A stretch of DNA of 64,000 nucleotides from Leifsonia tongyongensis (GTDB taxonomy: Bacteria > Actinomycetota > Actinomycetes > Actinomycetales > Microbacteriaceae): assembly GCF_010686705.1 (NCBI RefSeq), contig NZ_JAAGWY010000002.1, forward strand, positions 148,001-212,000, in the 5' to 3' direction. The notes beneath the pieces are model-generated. The model did not search any database. It was given only the letters and a program-made list of their open reading frames with translations, and was not told where the DNA came from. The position numbers were made by a program, and so were the translations under genes. How positions within the stretch are numbered: position 1 is the first letter of the stretch; each line of letters starts with the position of its first letter. Shown here in pieces: positions 44,415 through 52,069 of the stretch.

Positions 44415-45056
44415 TCAAGCGCTCGCGGGCGTCGCGGCGCGCGCCGGGCGACTCAGAAGCGCCGCCACGAGGAAGCACGCCGCCCCGAACAGGGTTCCCG
44501 CGTTCGCCCAGAACACGCTCAGCAGGTCGCCGGTCTGCGGGATCACGTAAGCGCCGATCGCCGAGAGCCCGAACAGCACCGACCCGGTCATGTTCAGCCA
44601 GGTGCACTGCCAGGTTCGCGCCTGTGGATCCCACAGCTTGTCGCGCTCGGTCGTCGCGACCACCGCGAACGCACTCGAGACGAGAAAGCACACCGACCCG
44701 AGCACGTCGGGTCGCCAGCCGCCGTTGACCCTCGCAGCGTCGTTGATCGAGTGGAGCAGCGCATCCGTCGTGCTGATGTTGAAGAAGAGGGTCCCGACGA
44801 ACTGCACCGCCGCCGACCACCAGTCGAACGTATCCGGCCGGTTCGTTCCGCGGCGGGGCGGCCGCCGGCCGCTCAGCCCCAGCTGGATGAGCGCCGCCGC
44901 GGTGAAGAACAGCGCACCGATGAAGAACGTCAGGTTGTCGACCGTCGAGCCGACCGCCTCCGCATAGAACGGTATGGCGCCGACCATGAAGAACAGCGAG
45001 CCGATCGCGAACCCCCACGCCTCACGGCGAAGGCGAAAGGACTGGTCGGCCGCCAT
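44415..45056 (-). CDS. YrhK-like membrane protein
   Basis: 213 residues with five to six helices (GFAIGSLFFMVGAIPFYAEA, NLTFFIGALFFTAAALIQL, VLGSVCFLVSSAFAVVAT and others). The repeated GS(L/V)-x-F plus aromatic pattern resembles the YrhK domain, a membrane family of unknown function; I hold that name loosely. The start codon lies six bases after TACATT (45068-45063), and 20 bases beyond that is palindrome B, shared with the divergent aquaporin gene. That makes it a member of the proposed stress regulon. Confidence 0.72.
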   Translation of the reverse strand: MAADQSFRLRREAWGFAIGSLFFMVGAIPFYAEAVGSTVDNLTFFIGALFFTAAALIQLGLSGRRPPRRGTNRPDTFDWWSAAVQFVGTLFFNISTTDALLHSINDAARVNGGWRPDVLGSVCFLVSSAFAVVATTERDKLWDPQARTWQCTWLNMTGSVLFGLSAIGAYVIPQTGDLLSVFWANAGTLFGAACFLVAALLSRPARAATPASA

Positions 45057-45141
45057 CGGCCGAATGTAGCGCGGGTTCGCCCAGGCGACATCATCCCTTC
45101 CGGGTGATCGCCGACGCGCGCGAGAGGACTACATTGTCGCC
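45057..45141. promoter_or_regulatory. Mirror-symmetric divergent promoter with palindrome site B
   Basis: Site B, CATCATC-N7-GGTGATC (45089-45109), is flanked on each side by exactly 20 bases, then TACATT reading outward (45068-45063 minus, 45130-45135 plus), then exactly six bases to an ATG (45056 minus, 45142 plus). Both transcripts would be leaderless. The palindrome centre would lie at about -43 for each, and no good -35 hexamer is present, as in activator-dependent promoters. Confidence 0.82.
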
Positions 45142-45990
45142 ATGACCGAGGAAAACGAGCTCGAAAAACCGGGCGACGAAATCGTCTCCGACATCGTGCA
45201 CGGCCGCATCACGCACCTGCCGGTAAGTGTCGACCGCGCGATCGAAGACTTCCACGACAGCTCTCAGGAGTGGCGGAGGCTCTTCTCGGAGCTGCTCGGC
45301 ACGTTCTTCCTCGTGCTCGCCGCGGCCGGCGGCGGCATGATGGGCCAGGCCTTCCCGAACACGATCTCACGGACCGCCGCGGTCACGGCGCCGGCCCTCA
45401 CCGTCTTCGCGATCATCCTGTTCATGGGCAAGGTGTCGGGCGCACACCTCAACCCGGCGGTGAGCATCGCATTCGCACTGAGAGGCGATTTCCCGTGGGC
45501 GCGAGTACCCGGCTATATCGTCGTACAACTGGCCGGAGCATCCCTCGCCGCCTGGTTCCTCGCGGGGGTGCTTCCCGTCTCGGCGAAGTACGGCTCCAAC
45601 TACCCGGCCAGCGGTTATGCGGCCGGCATCGCTTTCGTCATGGAACTGGTGCTGACCTTCGGTCTGGTCAGCGTCATCCTCGGCACCGCATCCGGTGCGC
45701 AGAACCTGGGAGTCATCGGCGCTTTCGGTGTCGGCGCGTACATCGCGCTCGCGGGCCTGTGGGCGAGCCCCGTCTCTGGCGCATCGATGAACCCGGCCCG
45801 CACGTTCGGGCCCGACCTCGTGGCGGGCGACTTCACGTCGTACTGGGTCTACGTGGCGGGTCCGATCGCCGGCGCGATCGTCGCGGTCGGTGCGGCCTTC
45901 CTGCTGCGTGGGCGCGGTGGCGGCGCATCCGGATCGGGTGCGGCCCAGGGCGACCTCAACACGAAAGTCGCCAACCCGCGCAAGCCGTGA
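45142..45990 (+). CDS. Aquaporin/MIP family channel
   Basis: 282 residues, six helices with the two pore half-helix motifs HLNPAVS (about 106-112) and SMNPARTFGPD (about 215-225). It has long hydrophilic N- and C-terminal tails, the latter Gly/Ser-rich. It allows water, and possibly small neutral solutes, to cross the membrane; selectivity residues cannot be read with confidence. It is leaderless from the divergent site B promoter and is followed by the glutamate decarboxylase gene, which has its own site C. Confidence 0.92.
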   Translation: MTEENELEKPGDEIVSDIVHGRITHLPVSVDRAIEDFHDSSQEWRRLFSELLGTFFLVLAAAGGGMMGQAFPNTISRTAAVTAPALTVFAIILFMGKVSGAHLNPAVSIAFALRGDFPWARVPGYIVVQLAGASLAAWFLAGVLPVSAKYGSNYPASGYAAGIAFVMELVLTFGLVSVILGTASGAQNLGVIGAFGVGAYIALAGLWASPVSGASMNPARTFGPDLVAGDFTSYWVYVAGPIAGAIVAVGAAFLLRGRGGGASGSGAAQGDLNTKVANPRKP

Positions 45991-46009
45991 CCGGGCGAGA
46001 TCGGCGGGA

Positions 46010-46056
46010 CATCACCCGCATGGGATGATGCCGTGCGACGACCGAGTTCTTAGCGT
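46010..46056 (+). promoter_or_regulatory. Palindrome site C and -10 of glutamate decarboxylase gene
   Basis: CATCACC-N7-GATGATG (46010-46030), 20 bases, -10 TAGCGT (46051-46056), then six bases to the ATG at 46063. The geometry is identical to both sides of site B. No ribosome site precedes the ATG. Confidence 0.8.
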
Positions 46057-46062
46057 GGCAGC

Positions 46063-47484
46063 ATGACCGCCACCACAACCTTGAAGCACGGCGACGTGCC
46101 ACACGCTTTCACCGGCATCGGCGACCAGAACCAACTCAACCCGATATTCGCCCGTGCCGGTGAATCAACCGATTTCCCACTCAATGCCCTTCCCCCCAGC
46201 GAGTCTCTGCCGGAGACCGCGTACCAGATCGTGCACGACGAGGCCATGCTCGACGGCAACTCGCGGCTCAACCTCGCGACCTTCGTCGGCACCTGGATGG
46301 ACCCCTTCGCGAACAAGATCTACGCCGAGTCCGCAGACAAGAACATGGTCGACAAGGACGAGTACCCGCAGACCGCCGCCATCGAGACGCGCTGCTGGAA
46401 GATGATGGCCGGGCTCTGGCACGCACCCGACCCGGAGAACGCCATCGGCACGTCGACCATCGGGTCGTCCGAGGCGTGCATGCTCGCCGGCCTCGCGCTG
46501 AAACGGCGCTGGCAGCTGGCACGACGGGCCGCAGGCAAACCTGCGGACAAGCCGAACCTGATCCTGTCGAGCGCTGTCCAGGTGTGCTGGGAGAAGTTCT
46601 GCAACTACTGGGACGTCGAAGCGCGCTACGTCCCCATCTCGCTCGAACACAAGGTGCTCGACGGCCACGACCTCGAGTCGTATGTCGACGAGAACACGAT
46701 CGGCGTCGTCGCCATCATGGGCGTGACCTACACCGGCATGTACGAGCCGGTCGAGAAGATCTCGCGTGTGCTCGACAAGATCGAGGAGTCGACGGGGCTC
46801 GACATCCCCATCCACGTCGACGGCGCGTCGGGCGGCATGATCGCGCCGTTCCTGCAACCGGACCTGATCTGGGATTTCCGGCTCGAACGGGTCGCCTCCA
46901 TCAGCACGTCCGCCCACAAATACGGACTGGTGTACCCGGGTCTCGGATGGGTGATCTGGCGCACCGTCGACGACCTGCCCAGCGAGCTCGTCTTCGACGT
47001 CACCTACCTCGGCGGCCACATGCCCAGCTTCGCCCTCAACTTCTCCCGGCCGGGCGCGCAGGTGCTGCTGCAGTACTACCTGTTCCTGCGCCTCGGGTTC
47101 GACGGCTACTACCGCGTGCAGAAGGCGTCCCAGGACGTGGCCGTGTACCTCGCGAGCGAGATCGGCCGGATGCCCGCCTTCGAGCTCTGGAACGACGGCA
47201 CCGACATACCCGTTTTCGCCTGGCAGCTGGCGAAAGGTCACACGGACAAGTGGAACCTGTACCACCTCTCCGAGCGGCTGAGGCTGAAGGGCTGGCTGAT
47301 CCCCGCCTACCCGATGCCCGACGACCTGACCGACATCGTCGTGCAGCGCATCGTCGTGCGCAACGGGCTCAGCCGCAACCTCGCGGAGAGCCTCGTCGTC
47401 GACATCGCCGAGGCTGCCGCCTATCTCGATGCGCTCGATTCGCCGATGCCGACGGAAGGGCTGGTCACGTCGTTCACCCATTGA
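46063..47484 (+). CDS. gadB: Glutamate decarboxylase
   Basis: 473 residues, the standard length for bacterial GAD. The PLP Lys is in ISTSAHKYGLVYPG at about residue 285; PIHVDGASGGMIAPF carries the PLP-binding Asp. Substrate-side TSTIGSSEACMLAGLALK near 130 and the N-terminal lid region are typical. It converts glutamate to GABA and consumes a proton, so it raises cytoplasmic pH in acid stress. No glutamate/GABA antiporter gene lies next to it. It has its own leaderless promoter (site C), and the DUF2252 gene follows 63 bases later. Confidence 0.95.
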   Translation: MTATTTLKHGDVPHAFTGIGDQNQLNPIFARAGESTDFPLNALPPSESLPETAYQIVHDEAMLDGNSRLNLATFVGTWMDPFANKIYAESADKNMVDKDEYPQTAAIETRCWKMMAGLWHAPDPENAIGTSTIGSSEACMLAGLALKRRWQLARRAAGKPADKPNLILSSAVQVCWEKFCNYWDVEARYVPISLEHKVLDGHDLESYVDENTIGVVAIMGVTYTGMYEPVEKISRVLDKIEESTGLDIPIHVDGASGGMIAPFLQPDLIWDFRLERVASISTSAHKYGLVYPGLGWVIWRTVDDLPSELVFDVTYLGGHMPSFALNFSRPGAQVLLQYYLFLRLGFDGYYRVQKASQDVAVYLASEIGRMPAFELWNDGTDIPVFAWQLAKGHTDKWNLYHLSERLRLKGWLIPAYPMPDDLTDIVVQRIVVRNGLSRNLAESLVVDIAEAAAYLDALDSPMPTEGLVTSFTH

Positions 47485-47547
47485 GCGGTGGAGTCGAGCT
47501 TCACAGTCGGGGGTCGAGGGTCAGGGGTCGAACCGAAAGGATGCGTC

Positions 47548-48972
47548 ATGGATTCGACGATCGAAGTCCCATTGCACGATTTCGAGGCGAGGGAGTCACT
47601 GGGCCGCGCCGCCCGTGAGCGAACGCCGCGTTCCGCGCAGTCGCTGTGGGAGCCGCCCGGCGATCGGCCCGACCCTGTCGAGCTCCTCGAGGAGCAGGCC
47701 GCGAGCAGGCTCCCCGAGCTCGTGCCCATCCGGTATGGGCGCATGATGGTGTCGCCGTTCGCCTTCTACCGTGGCGCGGCCCTGATCATGGCGTCCGACC
47801 TCGCGGGCACGCTCAACTCGGGGATGACCGCCCAGATCTGCGGCGATGCGCACTTGTCGAACTTCGGGCTGTTCGGCACACCGGAGCGCACGATGATCTT
47901 CGACCTCAACGACTTCGACGAGACCCTGCCCGGCCCCTGGGAGTGGGACCTGAAGCGGCTGGTGACGAGTTTCGAGATCGCGGCACGATACCGAGGTTTC
48001 ACGCCGACGGATCGGCGGGAGGCGACCACTGCTGCGGTGCGGGGGTACCGCAAGCAGATGCGGTTCTCGGCGTCCATCCCGGTCCTCGCCGCGTGGTATG
48101 ACCACATGGATGCCGACACGATGCTCGACTGGGTCAAGCAGCAGCAGCGCGACGAGAAGGCGGGCGAGGCGCAGGTCGAACGCACCGCGCAGATGATCGC
48201 GAAAGCCCGGACCAAGGACAGCATGGGTGCGTTCGAGAAGCTGGTCGGCGAGGTCGACGGCCAGCTGCGCATCCTGGCGGATCCGCCTCTCATCGAACCG
48301 ATCGAGAACATCGTTCCGGATGCGGTGGAGCGCCGGGAGGACGAATCCTTCATCCTGAACCTCATCGCGAACTACACGCAGACGCTGCTGCTCAAGCACC
48401 ACCCGGTCGAGGAGTACACGTACGTGCACATGGCCAGGAAGGTCGTCGGTGTCGGGAGCGTGGGAACGCGGGCGTGGGTCGTGCTCCTCAAGGGACGCAA
48501 CACGAAGGACTACCTTCTGCTCCAGGCGAAGGAAGCGCAGGCGTCCGTGCTCGAACGCTTCGTCGCACCCAGCGAGTTCTCTTCGCACGGCGAACGCGTG
48601 GTTCGCGGCCAGCGCCTGATGCAGTCGGCGAGCGACATCTTCCTCGGCTGGGAGACCGTCACCGGCATCGACGGTCTGCTGCGCGACTTCTACATTCGAC
48701 AGCTGCACGACTGGAAGGGCTCGCTCGACATGGAGAAGGTCCGTCCGATCGGGTTGAAGCTCTACGCGCAGGTGTGCGGCGAAACCCTCGCCCGTGCCCA
48801 CGCCCGCTCGGGAGACCGCGTCGCGATCGCCGCGTACATGGGCGGCAGCAGCCGTTTCGACGAGCTGATCGCCGACTTCGCGGAGGCGTACGCCGACCAG
48901 AACGAGCAGGATTACGAAGCGTTCCTGGAGGCGATCGCGTCGGGCAGGCTCGAGGCCCGCACCGGCCTGTAG
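47548..48972 (+). CDS. DUF2252 family protein (kinase-like fold)
   Basis: 474 residues. Family landmarks are RMMVSPFAFYRGAALIMASDL, CGDAHLSNFGLFGTPER and DLNDFDETLPGPWEWDLKRL; the His-x-x-Asn and Asp resemble the catalytic loop and metal ligand of aminoglycoside-phosphotransferase-like kinases. The substrate is unknown. AAAGG is seven bases before the ATG at 47548. The short gap after the gadB gene contains degenerate GGGTCGAG repeats and no clear promoter, so co-transcription with gadB is likely. Confidence 0.88.
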   Translation: MDSTIEVPLHDFEARESLGRAARERTPRSAQSLWEPPGDRPDPVELLEEQAASRLPELVPIRYGRMMVSPFAFYRGAALIMASDLAGTLNSGMTAQICGDAHLSNFGLFGTPERTMIFDLNDFDETLPGPWEWDLKRLVTSFEIAARYRGFTPTDRREATTAAVRGYRKQMRFSASIPVLAAWYDHMDADTMLDWVKQQQRDEKAGEAQVERTAQMIAKARTKDSMGAFEKLVGEVDGQLRILADPPLIEPIENIVPDAVERREDESFILNLIANYTQTLLLKHHPVEEYTYVHMARKVVGVGSVGTRAWVVLLKGRNTKDYLLLQAKEAQASVLERFVAPSEFSSHGERVVRGQRLMQSASDIFLGWETVTGIDGLLRDFYIRQLHDWKGSLDMEKVRPIGLKLYAQVCGETLARAHARSGDRVAIAAYMGGSSRFDELIADFAEAYADQNEQDYEAFLEAIASGRLEARTGL

Positions 48973-48983
48973 CCGCCGGGCGC

Positions 48984-50135
48984 TCAGGCTGCGTCGGCGG
49001 GGGCGGGCTCGCCCGACGAGGGCGGGTGCTTCTTCGCTTCGCGCCTGTCCTTGCGCTCGTGCTTGGCTTCCGCCTCCTCCGCCTTCTGCAGGTCGCGCGT
49101 CTCTGTCGTCGGGCCGAGCGCCGGGCGCCACCAGTGCGCATCCGGGTCGGAATCGACGAGGATCGTCTTGCCGAGCAGCGTGAGCGGAATGGCCAGGATC
49201 GCACCGATCGGGCCGATCACCACCGCCCAGAAGAGCACGGAGAAGAACGTGATGGTCTGGCTGAGCGAGACGGCGTGACCGACGACACGGGGCTGGATGA
49301 TCGACTGCACGACTGCGTTGATGATTCCGTACACGACGATGACGGCGATGACGGTCGGCCAGCCCCCGACGAGGAAGCCGAACACGACCGGCGGGATCAG
49401 CGCGAAGAAGTAGCCGATGTTGGGGATGAAACTGCACAGAAACGCCAGGAGGCCCCAGAGGAGCGCGGCCGGCACGCCCAGGATGTAGAGGGCGATCGAG
49501 TTCAGCGCGCCCTGTACGACACCGAGGACTGTCGTCACCACCATGTAGCGCCGCACATTCGACGCGTAGTCGGTGACCGCCGACACCAGGTTGGGATTGC
49601 GGGTGCCCAGCTGGTGCAGGATCGTATGGGCATAGGCAGCGTCGGCCGCCATCAGGATCATCATGGTCAGGATGATCACCAGAGCTCCGGTGATGCTGAC
49701 CACGCTGCCCAGAAGACCGGAGATGACGTGCCCGAGGTTGCTCGGCGTCAGTCCTTTCTCGACGGCCTGAACCTGATCGGGTCCGACACCGAGACTGGTC
49801 AGCCAGGCGCCGATACTCGCCCCGATCTGCTCGAACTGCTTCTGGTAGTTCGGCAGCATCGCGACGAACTGGGCGGTGGCCAGGATGAGCGTGTAGGTGA
49901 ACCCGGCGAGCAGGCCGAACACGACCAGGATGACGGAGCCGGTCGCGATTCCTCCCGGCACACCGCGCTTCAGCAGCCCCGTTCGCACCGGGTTCGCGCA
50001 GATCGTCAGGATGAGCGTGAGAAGGACGGGCGCGAGGATGCCCCTGATCGAGCTGATGCCGATCGCCGTCAGCGTCGCCGCGCCGAGCGCGACCAGGATG
50101 TTGGTTCCTCTGGGCAGTCCCAGACTGCTTGTCAT
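48984..50135 (-). CDS. AI-2E family transporter (TqsA/PerM-like permease)
   Basis: 383 residues with about eight helices. The family signature region PQVVGHAVSLSQTITFFSVLFWAVVIGPIGAILAIPLTLL-like C-terminal bundle is present (about 275-320). A charged Lys/Glu-rich tail (LQKAEEAEAKHERKDRREAKK) follows. Members export autoinducer-2 or act as Na+/H+ antiporters or general permeases. The ATG at 50135 is leaderless, with TAGCGT six bases upstream and palindrome D 21 bases beyond. Confidence 0.88.
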   Translation of the reverse strand: MTSSLGLPRGTNILVALGAATLTAIGISSIRGILAPVLLTLILTICANPVRTGLLKRGVPGGIATGSVILVVFGLLAGFTYTLILATAQFVAMLPNYQKQFEQIGASIGAWLTSLGVGPDQVQAVEKGLTPSNLGHVISGLLGSVVSITGALVIILTMMILMAADAAYAHTILHQLGTRNPNLVSAVTDYASNVRRYMVVTTVLGVVQGALNSIALYILGVPAALLWGLLAFLCSFIPNIGYFFALIPPVVFGFLVGGWPTVIAVIVVYGIINAVVQSIIQPRVVGHAVSLSQTITFFSVLFWAVVIGPIGAILAIPLTLLGKTILVDSDPDAHWWRPALGPTTETRDLQKAEEAEAKHERKDRREAKKHPPSSGEPAPADAA

Positions 50136-50141
50136 GGCCTC

Positions 50142-50189
50142 ACGCTAGGGATTTGCGCGGTCGGCCCACATCATCCCAACGGGGTGATG
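50142..50189 (-). promoter_or_regulatory. Palindrome site D and -10 of AI-2E gene
   Basis: Site D, CATCATC-N7-GGTGATG (50169-50189), then 21 bases, -10 TAGCGT (50147-50142 minus) and six bases to the ATG at 50135. In the other direction a TATCGT at 50212-50217 stands 22 bases away and could serve the GAP-family gene at 50266 with a leader of about 42 bases. Confidence 0.78.
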
Positions 50190-50265
50190 TGGGCGGGCGC
50201 GGGATGCGCACTATCGTTCACGAAGGGGCGCCCGCGCGCAGTCCCCGGAAAGTGGGGCGGGACCG

Positions 50266-50931
50266 ATGCTGGCGGCCGTGGGGCATGTGCTTCCCCTGGC
50301 TGTCGCTTTCGCGCTCAGTTCGATCCCGATCATGGCGACCATTCTCATCCTGCTCTCGAAGAACAGAAATCGGGCGGCGATTCCGTTCCTGATCGGCTGG
50401 ATCGTCGGCATCGCCCTCGTGCTCGTCCTGCTGATCGCCCTCGCACAGGCAGTGCCGGGCACCGTGCCGAAGACGTCGCAGGTGCTTCTCGGCTCGTTCC
50501 TCATCGTCATCGGGGTCGCGTTGATCGCGCTGTCGGTCGTCAACTGGGCGCGCGGGAGACGGAAGCAGACCGCCGGTATCCCTCGGTGGCTCCGTGCGGT
50601 GAGCTCGTTCGGCCCTTTATCGTCGTTCGGATTCGCGCTGCTGCTGAACGTGCGCCCGAAGGCGATCCTGCTGAGTGCGGCTGCCGGGCTGTCGCTCCGC
50701 GGCGACGGGCTGACGCCGGGCGAGACCGTGGGGGTGATCGTCATCTATACGCTCGTGTCCGCGTCCACGGTGGCGATCCCGATCATCGCGCGTCTCGTGG
50801 CGCCGACCCGCACGGAACTGCCCCTGGTGCACGCGCGGCGATGGCTCGAGGACAACAGTTCGGTCGTGTCGGCGCTCATCCTGGTGCTCGTGGGATTCGT
50901 CGTCATCGCCGACGGCCTCACCCGGCTCTGA
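50266..50931 (+). CDS. GAP-family (Sap) / LysE-superfamily membrane protein
   Basis: 221 residues, six helices: AVGHVLPLAVAFALSSIPIMATILILLS at the N-terminus with the proline pair, then AIPFLIGWIVGIALVLVLLIAL and a later NVRPKAILLSAAAG. This matches GAP (Sap, sulfolipid-addressing protein) proteins, which move lipids or peptidolipids across the membrane in mycobacteria. The substrate here is unknown. It is divergent from the AI-2E gene and shares palindrome D. Confidence 0.82.
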   Translation: MLAAVGHVLPLAVAFALSSIPIMATILILLSKNRNRAAIPFLIGWIVGIALVLVLLIALAQAVPGTVPKTSQVLLGSFLIVIGVALIALSVVNWARGRRKQTAGIPRWLRAVSSFGPLSSFGFALLLNVRPKAILLSAAAGLSLRGDGLTPGETVGVIVIYTLVSASTVAIPIIARLVAPTRTELPLVHARRWLEDNSSVVSALILVLVGFVVIADGLTRL

Positions 50932-50954
50932 GCGGCCGACCTCGGCCGCGCTCG

Positions 50955-51236
50955 CTAGGAAACCGGGCGGAGTTCGGCTTCGTCGGCGATCGCGGCCAGC
51001 GCCGACGACCGGTGGCGGAACGTTGTGCCCAGGACCAGCCCGTAGGCCGCGGTCGCCGTCCATTGCCCGTCATGTTCGGCCAAGTGTCCGACGAGGTAGC
51101 GGGAATGGCCGCCCAGCACCTGCCGTTCGGCGATCGGCAGCGTGAGTGGAAAGGCGTACACGTCCCCGGCCGGACTGACCTCGAGCTCCCAGCGGGCGCG
51201 GCCGGGGTTGATCTTGCTGGTGAAGATGCGAGACAT
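50955..51236 (-). CDS. Hypothetical small protein
   Basis: 93 residues, soluble beta-rich: KINPGRARWELEVSPAGDVY, PLTLPIAERQVLGGHSRYLVGHLAEHDGQW, then HRSSALAAIADEAELRPV. No family known to me. It converges on the GAP-family gene with a 23-base gap. The upstream repeat TAAGACC-G-TAAGACC overlaps the presumed start region. Confidence 0.5.
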   Translation of the reverse strand: MSRIFTSKINPGRARWELEVSPAGDVYAFPLTLPIAERQVLGGHSRYLVGHLAEHDGQWTATAAYGLVLGTTFRHRSSALAAIADEAELRPVS

Positions 51237-51349
51237 GGTCTTACGGTCTTAGCCGATCGGGGTGCATCCGCGCACGGCGTGTGACTCTGTGTTGCACTGC
51301 ACGGGCGACCCGCGACAATGGGGGGAGGGGTCGCGACGGAAGGGTTCGG

Positions 51350-51970
51350 ATGCGCTGGTTCAGACGCCGACGCGAATCTGCCGCGCCCCCCATGCGTCCC
51401 TTCGACGAATCGCAGCTCGTGTCTCCGATGCCGACGACCCTCGACCATGCCCTCGACGAGGGCATCATGATCGCCGAGTATGCGGCTCGCATGACGGTCA
51501 AGAACCGGATCGTCGTCGACGCCATCCGGACCGAATCCGGATTCGACGCCGAGCGTTACCTGCCGGTCGCGGCCGACGCGCTGCGCGAGCTCGCAGACGA
51601 ATCGGATGCGGCCGGTGCGCGCATCGCCGAGGAGCGGGAGTTCGCGGTCGCCCTCGATGGGCAGGGCGCGCACATCCACGACTACCGTGCCGTCGACGAC
51701 CTCAACCTCAGGCGGAGGGAGCGCGTCGCCGAGGAACTGGCCCGCGCGCTGCGTCGGCAGGCGGACGACGAAGAAGCGCTCCGCGGGCTGGTCGAGACGT
51801 CGCGGGATGATGCGTGGCACGAGATCGGGTCGGCGATCGAAGCGTCGCTCGACGCGTTCGCGGGCGTGGAGGGATTGAAGGCCGACTACGAGCGCGAGAA
51901 GCCGGAACGACTCAACCTGCTCATCCGGCGTGACCTGGCCCGGCTGGCGGAGGAGCGCAGCGGGTACTGA
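51350..51970 (+). CDS. Hypothetical conserved-type cytoplasmic protein
   Basis: 206 residues, highly charged and helical. After a basic start (MRWFRRRRESA) it reads LDHALDEGIMIAEYAARMTVKNRIVVD, then EEREFAVALDGQGAHIHDYRAVDDLNLRRRERVAEELARALRRQADD, a long coiled-coil-like stretch. I recognise no domain. AGGG lies six bases before the ATG at 51350. It is a single gene with convergent neighbours on its right. Confidence 0.6.
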   Translation: MRWFRRRRESAAPPMRPFDESQLVSPMPTTLDHALDEGIMIAEYAARMTVKNRIVVDAIRTESGFDAERYLPVAADALRELADESDAAGARIAEEREFAVALDGQGAHIHDYRAVDDLNLRRRERVAEELARALRRQADDEEALRGLVETSRDDAWHEIGSAIEASLDAFAGVEGLKADYEREKPERLNLLIRRDLARLAEERSGY

Positions 51971-52034
51971 GCGCCCCGTCCGCCCCCGCCGTCGCCCCCG
52001 CACTTCTTCGTTCCCACCGCACTTCTTCCTCGCC

Positions 52035-52060
52035 AGCGCACGCGTACGTACGAGTGCGCT
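52035..52060. terminator. Inverted repeat between convergent genes
   Basis: AGCGCAC (52035-52041) and GTGCGCT (52054-52060) enclose a 12-base loop that itself contains the palindrome ACGTACGT. The preceding bases repeat GCACTTCTTC twice. It separates two convergent genes and may end both transcripts, although no T run follows. Confidence 0.4.
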
Positions 52061-52069
52061 CGGAAACAC

